A stretch of 64,000 bases of DNA from Nepenthes gracilis. Taxonomy: Eukaryota > Streptophyta > Magnoliopsida > Caryophyllales > Nepenthaceae. The stretch's first letter is position 1. Each line of letters starts with the position of its first letter. Location of the stretch: assembly GCA_033239525.1 (NCBI GenBank), contig BSYO01000024.1, forward strand, positions 1,054,001-1,118,000, written 5' to 3'. Below the pieces are notes generated by a model. The model did no database searches. It saw only the letters and a program-made list of their open reading frames with translations, and had not been told where the DNA came from. The position numbers and the translations under genes were made by a program. Of this stretch, positions 22,658 through 37,600 are shown piece by piece.

Positions 22658-25600
22658 AATTTATTCCAGGTGACTTATTGTCTCCACCCTATGTAATTTT
22701 TTTAGCTTTCCTTTCTCTTGTGATCTACTTTGATATGGCAAAGATTTACTTTTCTTATTGGTTCCAAAGATCAACTCACCATGAGAAGAATTCATTTTTG
22801 ACTGTTTGAGGTCTTTATTCTTCTTCCCTTTGTCATACACTTCTGGAACACAAGAACGAAAATTCCATCTATTGAGTGCGCTGATATACCCTGAGAAAAC
22901 CAAGAGGGAATTTTCTTGAACCTACACACTTTTCATATACCTCTCAAGAAATCATGTATGAAATTGATTATCCCCATCATATACTCTTAAGATGTGTGAT
23001 TCAGCTTACACTGTATATCTAAGCTTTAGGCTTGTTATGGGGATTGGTGGTCACTTTAAACCATTAACTTTCCCGGGTTGTGACCTGAGTTATTTGGGTT
23101 GTGATAACTGATTTGTATTAGGGTTGTGATGCCATAGTTTTGTTTGTGTTGTGACAACTGTCTTATTTTCAAAGGTTTTTACACCTTCCATTTTGGCAAA
23201 TAAAATTGTTTAGTGGATTAATTAAGCCTCAAGAAGATCTTGGTGGTAGAGTAAGATGGGTCTCTGAACAAACTTAAAAACCATTCCATTTGATTTTTTC
23301 CTCTTCCTATATTATTGATTCTGCTGATCTCCTCATTTGCATTATTCATCTGCCCATTTATGCAATAAAGAAGATAAAATTGGTTTATCACTTCTATCAT
23401 TAAAGTGGGATAAACAACTTGATTCATGAATTATTTTTTGCAGTTACATATATTATTTGGTATTTTGTGGTTGATTTTTGTTTTCAGCAATTGTACCCTA
23501 TTCATCCCCTCTGAGGCACTCATGTTACAAAGTAATGTTTTCTGCTTTCAAAAAATCAGTCAAAGAGCTGTATGACCAATGAGATCTTGAGCAACACGAC
23601 AAAAAACTAGTAACAGTGATGCAATTGCCAGATGAGCAGCTACCAATCAGATACTGTGGTGTACCTTAGGTTTCATCAAGATTGAAGGGGACTGACTTTT
23701 TTTACTTTGATGGATCATACTCTAGGTAGGATTCATAGTCTGTTAAACATTTGTCTTTGGCAGGACGGCTCCATTTTTTGGCATCTAAACTTACTAGAAT
23801 AATGTTTTTCTACTTCCAATGAGGTGCTTTGTGAAATTGAGTCATAGTCGTGATTCATTCTTCTGGCACCATGATTGATATGAATAAATCTCAAATGTCA
23901 TGGGAAGATGTTTGTCTGCATAATGAGGTCATGCAGTGAAAACCTTGATCACATGGAATCACGCTGCAATGGCAAAGCATATTTGAATAATCTCAAAGAA
24001 GGATGACAAACTGTGGATTAGACTGCTGCGGATTAGACTGCTGCACAGCTATCATCTTAGAGAATTTGATATATGTTGTGTAGAAAGGACAACTGATTTG
24101 TGGAAGTGGGGGACAATATTATCTGTGTGGCATAAGCATAGATCAGTTAAATGTAGCATTCATACTAATTTTGCATTAAAATGATCTATAAAGAAATTAG
24201 AGATCTAAAGCCACGGGTTTCATTGTGGGAGAAAAGTCTGGAGTAATCGAATACACCCAACCATAGATTCATTTTGCGGAAGCTGCTAAAATGAAAATAT
24301 TGCGACAAAGGACAGATCATACTAATGGGGTACAAATGTTGACTGGGTTGTGTTCTCTGAGATTCAAAGAATGACAGGTGCAGCATTTATTCTTTGATTG
24401 CTTATTTTGCAGCAGGCTTGGAGACATATCCATTAAAAGACAATGCACATCACTATCTGCCATGGGATGAACAGATTCAATGAAGAGAAGCATTACAGAG
24501 AAAATAACCAGATCAGTACTAGAAAATGAGCTTTTCCTTGTGGCCACCATACATTATATTTGGCAAGAAGGGAACTGCAGTGTCTCACATATTTAGCCAT
24601 ACTCAGCAAATTGCACATGATATTCAGAAAGACATTACACATTTATTAAACTAGTTTTCCTACAGCAGTTTGGTTCCCGTTGATTTGTGGATGTTCAGTG
24701 TGCATATGCCCGATGTTCAGCTTTGTAAATACACTGCAAGTTTTTGGGTAATAAACTAATAATAAAAAAAATACTTAGTAAAAAGTAAAGTTCAAATGAT
24801 AGTGATCTGTAATTGCATCACTTAATATTATAGTACCCACACAAAGGCAACTATGCAAACTAGAAACAATCAAATAGACTTGAAGACAATCTTAAATAAA
24901 GCTTAGAGATTTCAGAAATGTTAAAGGAAACACGGATTAACAGGAGAAGAGGGAAAATTAAATTTGACTGTCCGGCGATCTTCTTGCCCTAGGTGAAGTA
25001 ATGGTGAGTGAAGAATGATATGCTTGTGGTTTAAAAAGATGGGAAACTAAAGCCAACTAATACTAAGAATAGTATTTACGCTGGTTGGAGTCAACTCAAT
25101 AAATGATTTTCAGCCAAGACAAAACCTGCTCACTTTAAAATGACCAAAAAAAAAGAATTAATATACTATTTTCCCTCTGAAGATAAAAACAACTAAACCA
25201 CGCAGGGAGAATGAGCCGATTCATATCATCATAAAAATGGCAAAGACAATAATGAGAATAATATAGCAGGACAAGAATAAGACTTGAGGAGAAAATGTAG
25301 GAGATGAAGAAAAAGTAAGCTATAAAAAATAAGATTTCATGGTTGGTACATTCAAGTAGAGTTGGAGTTCTATATTCACATTTGAGTGTTGAGTCTGCCA
25401 TTCTTTATTGTGCACCAGGGTTGGCCTGGGTTTTCATTTAATTCAAATTAATGCTGCCTGTCTGAAGGGATTCTCTTTCTTTTGGTAGTAAAATTCAAAC
25501 TAAGCAGAAAAATAAAATTTAAATGCAACCCCAATGATTGCAACCATTGTATGCTATTCTCAAGGATACCCAAAACAAGCAACTAAAGAAAAAAATCATT

Positions 25601-28600
25601 CTACCGTTAAGTTGCTAACCTTTCTCAGCATCACAGAATACCCATACGGCGTGACACAACAACCACCAAGAGGATCATTTACAGCTGTTTCAATAAAGAG
25701 AATTAACCCATATTAGAATATAAACAGGTGGTAAACTAAAAACAATTACTACAGAGAACTCACCACATGTTTTTGACATGATCACAAAAGAATTTGAAAA
25801 TGTTGGGAGTACTGAAATCCAGCTTTTAACCCCCATGGGCAGTGATGGAAAGGACAACTTGGGGTCTCACGGTCAGGTTTTGCATGTGTAGACATAGGCG
25901 GTACATGGTCTTCGCGGGTGAGGTCATGTTCCCAGAGTTTAGCCCAAGTCCACAAATTAGGGGCTGAAATTCTTGGTTACAAAAAAGGTAATCCAGTTTT
26001 ACAAGGAACCAATGTATTGGATGCACAAGAGGGCCGTCGGTGGCCATCCACATCCCACCCCAAAGCCTGTGAGAAATGAATAAGAACTTTCTCGTATATA
26101 CTTGTTTCCAAATATCTTTACTAATAATGCCTCATACCCTACCCCAGGCCCCATGGAACAGTGGCCAAACAATACTAAATTACAGCTACACTTTCACTAA
26201 GTTCAATTAATTGTCAAATGGTTAAGTCCCAACACTATATATATATATGGGGGGGTGGCCTGTGTACAAAGCATATATGTATATACGTAAATGTATATAC
26301 TACTAATGGAAATATTAGCCAATAATATACGTATTGATTAATATGTATCAGTATTGAGAACCCTAATACTAATATGGGCCCAAGTATTGATATTTTTTAA
26401 TATTGAAATATTATCATGATATGTTTCTGTAACATCCAATATGGCCACATCAGCTTACGATTTTTAAAGTTTTTTTCTCATCCGATATATCTAATACATA
26501 TTATCTAATACAGATATGACTACGACCGATATCGATATTTCCATACATGAAATACATACACATACATATATGTATATACATGTGTATATATACCATTGAT
26601 GAAACTATTAGCTAATGCGTATCATATCGGCTGATAAGTATCGCTATTGAGGCCCCCCAATAATGATATTTTTTAATAACGTGATAATATCATGATATAT
26701 TTTTGTAATTAGCAAACAAAACCAATATGTCAACCAATATTCAAAATATTAGCCGATATGTCCCAGTCAGCTTATGATTTTTCAAGATTGTTTCCCGTCC
26801 AATATATTTAATATTAATGTGTATTATCCAATATATCTGATATTAATATTACCGTGACCGATATCAATACAAATATTTTCATCCATGATATATGCATATA
26901 TGTATATCTATCTATCTATATCTATATCTATACATATACATATCTCAGTGTATATATGTGCATGTGCACGTGCACTCATGTGTCTACTTTTTAAACACAA
27001 CAGAACAATTAATATGGACTTGAAACCAAAGGCATTCCCTCCAATAGAAAGTTCCAATATTAAATTAACAAGCTACTTTTAGTTTCTCAAATCTTAAATT
27101 ATAGGGTTTTCTTGCTTACTAAATAAGGCCTGTCTACTTGGATTCATCGTCAACTCTATTGTAAACTGTATCATCTGTTGCCTATGCAAGATCACAATGG
27201 TTTCATTCAAACTCTTATTTTGTATTCCTCTATTTCTTCTACAATAAGCCTCTTCTAAGCATTGACAACTCTTAACAAGCACACTAGGTGGCCTTCATTT
27301 CACATTGCCAAAACTCTACATCTCACATTTTATCTTGTATTAGTTCCACATAGACTTGATCCCGTATAACACTATTGCAACTTCGCTCTCCTAGTATAAA
27401 CACATCCACCTCAACATCTTTGTTTTTGCCACATCCACTTTTGAACATGTTGATACTTAACCAACAAAACACTCCACTCTATGCAATATAGCATGCCTAA
27501 CAGCCATCTCATAATATTATCCTTTTAAGTTTGGCTAGTAATCTCGTATGACACCACAAGACCCCACAACATTTATCCATTCTTTCAATCTAATTTGATC
27601 CTATAAGTGATATCCTTGTCAAGCGCCCCATCTCCCAACTACGGTCACGTCCGCATCATCTCCCTTGCTATTGTTAATAAACTTAGATATTGAATGTGTT
27701 TAGCCTTCTTTCTACTAATCTAACACTTCTAGCTGATATAATTTCCCTCCAAACTTCCAATTTAATTTTAAATCAATTTATTGTCTGATCCACCAAAATT
27801 ATATTATCTACAAAAGGCATGAACTAAGTTACGTCATCTGAAATGTTCCTACTAAATTCATCCATAACCGAGGAAAATATGAATGGTATTCTAAACCTTA
27901 GTGTAAGCCGACCACTACTGGAAAACCTCAATCTCTCCTACACGTCCTTACACAAGTCATTATCTTATTACTAGAATGTAAGCAGTGGAAACTCCTTTAT
28001 TCTACACAATTCTAACAAATAGATAGCTTCCACCTTGGACCTACCTTGCATAAACTCCAAATCTGTTCTCTAATATACTCGTATCTCGTCTTAGATCCTT
28101 TGCTTTATCCTTTCCCATAACCTCATCAGATGATTCAATAACTCAATTGTCTTTATAGCTGGCACAATTTTGTATATTCACTTGTTCAAATAATTATGTG
28201 CATATTCCCGACTCCTCCCACATTTTCTTGCTATTTTGAATTTGTTAAACAATTTTATTAACCAAGTAGTTCCCTGCCCCCACCAAGCATTTATTGGAAT
28301 ACCATCCAGTTGAACTGCTCTCCAATTGCCATCATCTTCCCATGCTTATTTAGCTTCAACTCTTCATATAAAATTATAAAAAGAGTGATTTAGATTTAAC
28401 TCAGAGTCACTAAGTTTTCATTATGGTCTTGCACCAGAAAGATTAGGGAAATAACTCCTCCCTCTCTTTGATCTCTTTGAAAATAATAGCTTTTATTATC
28501 CCATGTCTGTTTTACAATTTACGGGATGTTGCAATGGCCATAACAATAACTTCATAACTAAAGCATGAGGTGGGCCCCATTGATATTTAGATCAATAAGA

Positions 28601-31600
28601 AGAAAAAAAAATTCCTACGGGTACCACCTCATCCAATGGCAAGATTAATTATTGCTATAGAGATTAGGCTAGTCATATCCAAAAACGCATATGAACTTTA
28701 ATTCTTCCAAAAATAACAAAACATCAAGCATTTACATTTGTTGATATTAGCTTCTAAGAATATAACACAACCTTCTTGTAAGAGCTGTTGGGCTAGAGAT
28801 GCGTAGATGATAACTTTATGCTCATCAATGCGTAGAAGAGTTTGAATTTAACATGAAATCTTGAGGTTAGGCTCCAAAATTGCGGCCAAATATTAAAAGC
28901 CTTGATAGCCAAAAACAATAAAATTAATCAAAACCCCCAACAAAGCCAGCATTACTCCTAAAACCAACCCAAATTGTCAATGTGGACAATACAATTAAAA
29001 AGAACAGTAACAATGAAAACGTATGCTATTTTGAACTTTTCTAGTCTCATGTCCTATGATTTCTAATAGGTAAAAACATTGGCTAAGAGCATGAGAGTTA
29101 CAATATCGGCAAATAGATATTAGATTAGGAAGTCCAAGATAGTATTCTGATACCATAAAATTATTGCAATGTGTTTTCAATAAGGTGATATATCAATATT
29201 AATTCCATGGTAAAATCACGATATATCATCCCATATTCAAAATATCAGGAGATATTTTCGATATTTTTTTTTATCAACTACTAATTCTCAAAAATTTTTT
29301 TCCTTCCGATAGATTGATACAAATAAACATTATCTGACATGTCAAATATTGTTATGACTGTGGCCAATAGAGATACCAATATTTTCATCTATAACCACAG
29401 CCTAAAGCATAATATAATAGCATATTCTAACAATTTTCCTCAAGCCAATATAACCGATATATTAATTGATATTTACTTGTAAGTTTACAATTCTCAGAAA
29501 TTTTTTTCCTTCTTAATATACATAATATCAATATGTATTATCTAATATATCCAATATTATTAAGACCATAATTGAACTGCTAAAAACTATATTGTCATTT
29601 ATAACCACAACATATCCTAAAATATACTGCAATATATTCTCACAATTTTTGTCAAACTATAGCATAAATTATCATACCCGACTTGTTACAAATAAATATA
29701 ACTTACACTTCAATTAAAGAAATGGTGAAAATATCTATATGCTAATTTCTAGTTCTCACATGACGAATACCAATTAATCCCTATTGAAGCTTCTCACGAA
29801 CAAGGTTACAAACTATCTCAATGTATTTTATGAGCTCATAAAATACTGAATTTGATGCAATATAGATGTTACTTGATTATCACACAACAACTGAGAACTA
29901 GCTACCAAAATTACATCACTTCAAAGATAACTTTTCTCAATACACGATATTCTAATTCCGCACTTAACTTAACTACTACAGTTTGCTTTACTCTTCTACA
30001 ACACAATATTGGTTCCAATAAACACACAATAACGGGTGGTAGTCTTTCGATGATTCAACAACCCAACCCAATTAACATCTAAAAAACACTTGACCTAAAT
30101 ATAACCATAATCGCTACAAAGTAAGCCTCATCCTAATATAACCTCACAAAATCTCATAATTTGCATTGCCTCTCAATGAGAAACAAAAGAAGAGACAAAA
30201 AATGTCTCATAACACTAGCAAAGAAGGCATATCTGAATGAGTCAAGCAAAATAATTGGTGTTACCAACTAATCAACGTTACCTTTCCAATTCAACAAAAA
30301 ACTCATTATCTAATGATAACTTAATTCCTAAATCTATGAGAGAATCATAAGATTTTGAATCGAGCAAAATAGTTTCGAAGTCTATAATGTACTTCATTTG
30401 CGGAAGAAAGATTCCATGATGATAGCTAACAACCTCAATGACAATAAATATTGCAAACTTAGGAGATATTTTGTCTAAAGTTGACTTTAAATGAACAATT
30501 TCATATCTACAATAGCAGTACCATCACCACCAGTAATCACAATATTATGCATATATACAAAGAGAAGAATACATCCAATACTAGAATAACGATAAAATAC
30601 AAAGAGATACTTGTCACAATGAGAATGCCTAAGGCACCATTGCATAGAATCTGCCAGATCTCATTCACGACTGACTTTTTTCAAACCATACAAAGATTTT
30701 TTTAACCGACAAATAGATCTAGACTCCTAAACAATAACCTTAGAGGTCGCTCTAAATAAGCCTCCCCCTAAAGATTACCCTGTAAGAAAGCATTACTATG
30801 TAGCTAAAGCAAACATGCAGCAGCAAACGATATGAGAAATCTAAAATAAGTAAACTTGGCAATAGGAAAAAAAGTATCAATATAGTCAACCTAATATATC
30901 TTAACATACCATTTGGCCACAAGATGAGCTTTCAATTGAGCTAAAGAAACATTTTGATTTATTTTCACTGTTTAGACCCATTTAAAACAAATGAATTTCT
31001 TCTAGGGAGGCAAAGAGACCAAAACCCACGTGTGATTATATTTTACTACGACTATATTTTCCTCCATAGCTACCTGCCTATCAAAACAAGGAATAGTCTT
31101 GATACATATTGGGATACACTAATAGAGTCTAAAGCGGTCACAAAAACTCGCTAAAAAGATGAAAACCATCATATGATAATGAAGCATACAATGGATACTG
31201 AGAATAATTGCGATAACCCTTCCGTTGTGCAATCAAAAAGTCTAAATCGATTATCAAATCAGGAAGAATAGTATCTACAGATGAAAGAACCAACTCAATA
31301 GTAGGCGAATCAAGACCCATTCTTGGGGAGAAGCCAAACACCTAACAAGGACCACATGCATATGGCTTAGTGATAGGAGAACTATTAAGAACATTTGACA
31401 AAGTTGTGGGAAATACAACCTTATGAACAAGCTCATATGCAAGAATATCATCATCGGTAGTGATGCTTAACAATGCAGTGGATGAAGACATTTCAGGATA
31501 AAAGCGTGTTGAATTAAGAAATGTGACATCGAAGATTACCAGAAAATATCCTAACTCCAAATAGAAACACTGATGCCCCTTCTAAGTACAAGCATATAAA

Positions 31601-34600
31601 AAAAATACACCGCAAAGATTTGTGATCAAGATCTGTCACGAGACCGAATATCACGAACATAACAAACACAATAGAAAATCTTCATGGAAAAAAATGTAAT
31701 AACTTTCTAGGAAATAACATATAATAAGGAATCTTTACTTAAATAACAGTTAAAGGAATTTATTAATAAGATCTCAAGCTATACTAGAAAACATCCTAAC
31801 TCCTAATAAAAACACCACTACTCCTTGTGAGTAAGAGCATATCCAAGAAAAATACAATATAGAGACTTGTGATCAAGTTTTGTCACTTGAGGGCAAAGAT
31901 CATGAACATAATAAATACAACCAAAAACATTTGTAAGGAGAAATGTAATGGTTTTCTCGGAAATAACATATTATAAGAAATCTACCCTTAAAGGATAGTT
32001 GATTGCATTCAATCAATAAGATAGCAAACTTGAACGCTATATGACTCCAAAACATTTTTGGAATTTTCATTTGCAATAAGGGAGCTATAGAAACCTCCAT
32101 CAAGTGCCTATTCTTCCATTATGGGACTATGTTCAGTTTAAGTGTATTGGAACAAGATGACTCATGATTTGTGAATAACCTCATGTCAAGATAGGAACGA
32201 CAAAAAGAGCCAAAAAAATCATGACCATACCACTCTGTGAAGAACGAATAGAAGTTGAAAACTGGATATTAATCTTGCGTAGAAAGCACAAAAATGAAAT
32301 ATCACTCCAAACAATTCTTTATCGAGCATGACAAGGTAGCCAATCAATAATCATCAAAAAGGTAACAAAGTAACAAAATCTCACCTACAATGAAATTTGA
32401 CAATGTCCCTAGACATCTATGTGTATTAACTCAAATGGAGCAAAAGTGCATAGATTTACTCAATGGTAGATGACCTACGATAAAGTTTAGCAAGCTCACA
32501 TAACTCACAAAACAATTTAATAAAGAAATCAAAGTTGGTTGTTAACTTTTTCAAATTAGAAACAAAAAGATGATTTAACCGATAATGAATTTCAATAGGT
32601 GTAAAAGTAACACAAGAACAAACAGTTGGAGTTGGGAATTTCTAAAACAAGTAAATACCTCGTGACACATGATGACCTATAAAAATAAACCTTTTTGTCG
32701 CAACATATTGAAATTTACAATGAATTGGGAAGAACATTGCATAACAATGTTGTTCAAGAGTTAACCCACTTACCATTGATGGAAATATCAACCGATATGA
32801 TACGTATCAGCTAATATGTATTGGTATCGGGGCCCTCAGATACCGATATTTTCCTATTCTGTAACAAGAACACAATATATTTGCGTATTAGCCAACAAAG
32901 ATGATATATTGGCCGATACAACTAATACGGCCCTATTAACTAACGATTTTTAGAATATTTTTTTATTTAATATATTAGTTACTGATCTGTATTGTCTGAT
33001 TTGTCAAATACCAATATGATTGCAAACCGATACCAATACTGATACTTTCATTCGTGCTACTTATAGATATTAGATTAATTTAAAATTCAGCAAATATAAA
33101 ACCAAAGAGAGATGTAATGTCGAGGTCAAATGAACAAAACCAATTCCTTTGACTTTCATAGAGGGGCCATCAGCCACAATTACATTGGATGTATGAAAGC
33201 ATAACTTAAAATTGGATAAGATACCTATAATTCCAGTCATTCAATCCGAAGCCCCCACAACAATTAACTAATCTCCAATAGATGTCAAGAGACAAGCAGT
33301 AGGATTAACCATCCGAATAAGAGTAGATATAGACAAGGGAACTTAATGAGCAAGTAAGCATGAATATTCCTTCTTAGATATGGTAACAGACCGCATAGGG
33401 ATTTTAACGGCTTTTTAATATAGTTACCAGCACTTATTTCAGGTATGCCCAACTTCACCCTCAATGAAAACAAAACATTTTCCATCAACTGTTTTTTTAC
33501 ATTTAGACAAGAGGTAATCATAATAATCAATTACCACAACAATCACAGAAGATGAATCAACAAACTAAACAAAGAGAGCATTGTTGCCATAAAAGAATGC
33601 GGCTGAACGCAGCCTTAAGTAGAAAAATCCACACTATTGAAACAACTACTGAAGCAACAGAATAATAGTAGAACAATAGAGCTAATTCTATAGGAACAAT
33701 AATATCAGCCGATTGTAGAATAGGAAAAGAAAACACTGATGAGCACTGCAAACCTGAAGGAAAACCATGGAAATTCGCAGCTATCATTTAGTCAACCTCC
33801 ATAAAGCAACAAATAAAGAGTAAACGTGCCTGAATAAGTCAAATTGATTGAAAAAAGAATGAGCTAGAGCTTAAAAAATCATTGGTGGCAGCGGTGCAAT
33901 GGCTGTTAGGGTTAGGAAGACCCTTGTTCTCCAGGAAATCTTATGTACTCACACATTTTGGAGATAAATCAAATGAATTTGAGATGAAATTGACCGAATT
34001 AGAGATGAAATCGAATGAAAATATAGGGGAATTTGCAAGTCAACCCTCATATCTCCTTCAAACTAGAGTAATTTTCCCCAAATTCATCAAACTGTGCAAA
34101 ATTTGTAGATCTAGGATTAGTACATGAAACCTAAATCACTCAAATTGATGTTCTAGAATAATTAAATAATAAAATCAAGTTGGAGGTTTGCTTGTCAATA
34201 GTAAGGCACACCAAAAATTGACATTGCAGACGACAGCTGTGGCAGGACAACTTTTCTCTAATACTATGTAAAAGTATAAAAGAAGAAAACAAGAATTCCA
34301 AAGGAATATACCACAGCATATTCTAAAACATATTCTACCAATATATTCTAACATGATGGTTCAATTGTAGCAAAAATTCTTAAGGATAGTTTGAAAAATT
34401 CTTAAGGATAGTTTGAAAAATTACATATTTAGCTATTTACAAAGGTATACATACTCTAACCCCAACCAATTTACCATGCCTACCACTGAATATATTCAAC
34501 TTCAGTGCTTCGTGTGCCATTATCTAGCTCTTTTTGAAGCAGCTTTCAAGAATACGTATTAGGTCCACAAAGAGTCACGTTAAAAGTCAGTTGTTCATCA

Positions 34601-37600
34601 GTAAAGATTTGTAGCTAGATGTTGAAAGCTAGTTGTCCATGAGAAGATTCGGGCTACTTTCAACATAGAAACTTAATTTGGATGACATGACCTTGTTGAA
34701 TAATATGCCAGCAAGCGGCAGAGCTACATTATGATGATAGAGGGCAACTGCACCCAATGAAACCCCCAAACTACCATGAATATGATACTGCTTAGCTTAT
34801 CTGAACTCTTTTAAGAATTGCCTACAGGAATAATATAAACTATGGGGGTACATATCATAAAACAAAAATAAAAAAATAGCATCACTTGACTTTTGCCTTT
34901 TGTCAAAGGCAACGTCCATCTCTATCCACTAGAGTCTCTCACTACATTCCACACATCCCCCACCCCACTTTCTCTTCTACTTCTCAATGTTGAATAATGT
35001 TCCTTACTGATTTGCACCAATATATTAATTTCAAAAAAATGAAGTATTTTGTATGTTGTAGAAGAAATTATATATAAACTATGTGCTTCCTCTGTCTTTC
35101 TTATCTTGTTTCCATTGTATTTAACCCAACTAAATCCCTTTTAGTTCCTACAAAAATATTTGAAATTTTGTATGTCATTCCTGTTGAAATGTTTGAGTAA
35201 AAATTACCTTTTTACTCACTAAGTATTGTGGACTGTTAATTGATGCACAGTACTGGTTAATATTTAAGGACTTGAGTGATGTTTTCACTCTTTAAATGCA
35301 GAAATATTCAAAACAAATTTATTAGGAGTACAATAAATTTCATAACTCATTCAATCAAAAGCAATTAAGATGCAAATTCAAGTAGCTGTGCCACTGACTC
35401 AGGGTCCCCAATCTGCCACCGTCAGCAAGAAAGCAAAAAAAGAAATGACATAGAATTGTACATTCCAGACAGCAGCACAATGTACAAACAACTGAGTTGT
35501 CAGGTTCTTCACACAAAAAATGGTTAATGAGATATTGAATAATGCCATCACCAACCTGCATCAAATCCTGCTGATACTATAATCATGTCTGGATTAAATT
35601 CCTTGGCAACAGGAATCAATATATAGTCCCAAACTGCAAAGTAGTCTGAATCGCCACACCGCCCATGCTCCCAAGGCACATTAATGTTGTATCCAGTTCC
35701 TGGTCCCTCTCCAACCATGAGATGAGAACCATCACCATTTGCAGGGTAAAAACATCCAAAGTCATGCCTATACAAATTCAACACAAGTTGTGTTTTACAA
35801 ATTCAATGTAAGGCAAACTTACTCTGAAACAAAAAACACTGTTTGCTGTTGTAAGGTACAAAAACAAATTCTCCAATCCAGAAGTAAGTGGCGTTTTTTG
35901 TCTTCCTTTGGAAATCATACGTTGAATAGATTTTGCAAATTTTTTATTTTCATGTAGTGCTTTTTAGAAAACAACCATAATTTTTCACAGCTGAACTTGC
36001 ATGAAGGACAGAAGCCTTAATGAGAAAATTTTAAAATTTTGTAGCAATGTGGATATGTAATTAAGTTCATATGATGTAAATCATATGGAATTTTATTATT
36101 TGGTGAATTTGAATGAATTTGAGGCATATAGGCAGTGCAGTTGCATTTGATCTCTGCAGATCCGTGTTGTACGTTTGAGTGTCAAACCTTTTCCTTTTGT
36201 AGGTTATTAGCCTTGTAAACAAAAAAGAGTATGCACATCACTTAAAGCATCATATTAACACAGGTGTCTCAATAACCAGTCCCTGGAAAGCTTGCATGGC
36301 ACTGAATAGTAAAAGAATGAAGACAAATGGCATAGGTTACAAAGAAATCAATATGGTGGGGATTGGGCTTCTCTCAGTCCATAAGCTCGGGGATTCATTT
36401 TATGTACATGCTCTAAGTTTAGATCTCACAAGCATAGATATAAATCCAGGTGTTGCAGGCGTATCATAGGCTAACATAAGGATCTTCCAGCATCATGGCT
36501 GTATCAGTATAGCCATGATGCACAAGGCCCATATTTAAATCTATGCTTGCATCTGCTATAAATTCTATGATGGGTTGGGGGAACTATGATGTTGTCAATG
36601 CTGTACAAAAATTGAAATCCCTTATGTCCACTCTTTATGTCATTTAGAAGTTGACAATCCAATGTTTACACATTTTTTGTACAAATGGAAGTTATATCAC
36701 CATATGAATCCTATATACTTGCTCAGTTACATATGCATATACTGTTACAAATTAAAAATGGCTCATATCAAAATTTAATCAACACAAACTGCACTCCACT
36801 AGGGGGATTGTGAGTTCTGATAACTGGGCCTTAAAAATCTCTACAATGAAAACAGAGAACATTCTATGAAACCCTATTAGATATTCAAGAGAATTGTGGA
36901 CATAAAAGACTGCAGTTTAGCGCATGAGGCTCTGCATAATAAGGTCTAGATATTGCAGCTTTATTCAACATTGCAAAAAGCTTGTTTGCATGCTTTTAAA
37001 CTAGTTTGTCATAGCAACCTTTCTATTTTGGCAAGGCTAAATGAAAGACTGAAGTCAGGCTAAGAGTTCCATCCAGAGGTAATCCTTTGTGAAAAGGAAG
37101 GTGCACTATTAACAACTGAAAGTAATATGTTCAAAATATGGAAACATTTTGAACACAAAGCACAAATAAGTTTGCATGCATCTAATCATCCACCAACACT
37201 ACATTGACAGAGTCTAAAACAACACTAAAAGTTTCATTCAGAATTAGTTTTGCAGACATCTGTTGATCTTCTTGACATGAAAAGCTAATCAATGAGTTGA
37301 AATTATGCAAACAAAGAAGATATTACAGAAATTTGCACTTTCTACCTATGTACAGAGAAGAAAAGAACACGAGAATCCTTCCAAAACATTTTCTGGGTGC
37401 CATTGCCATGATGAACGTCCCAGTCAACAATCAAAATTTTTTGAACCCCCAATTCTGGCTGCAATATGAGAATGGAAAAGACCATCAAATAATTATATAA
37501 GCACACTCTTACAGAAATCTAAACCCTAATCTCTAACTTCATGCACAGGTCAACTATAAGTAGCGGTTAAATGACAACAAATTAAACTAGTACTCACTGT

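Larger units (their letters stand above)
29560..34353 (-). mobile_element. Ty1/copia retrotransposon relic (copia 2)
   Basis: On the minus strand, right to left: LTR start at 34,353; primer-site relic TCTCTAATACTATG (34,255-34,267, complement strand); zinc-knuckle relic near 33,440-33,500; integrase text near 32,090-32,140; RT near 30,500-30,620; RNase H near 29,770-30,100; left LTR start at 29,644. All parts carry stops. MITE-like copy 3 is inserted at 32,773. It is closely related to copia 3 and lies in the same orientation as the host gene. Confidence 0.75.

Noticed and set aside
22661..22903. 80-codon Lys/Ser-rich minus frame with basic stretches
   Set aside because: No recognised family, no splice or promoter context; could be a relic but cannot be supported.
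25826..26053. 75-codon minus frame in less AT-rich DNA
   Set aside because: No recognised domain; it is in the middle of a deacetylase intron and does not extend any exon.
26889..26990. Possible CRISPR-like or satellite array
   Set aside because: It is a simple compound microsatellite with no repeat-spacer structure.
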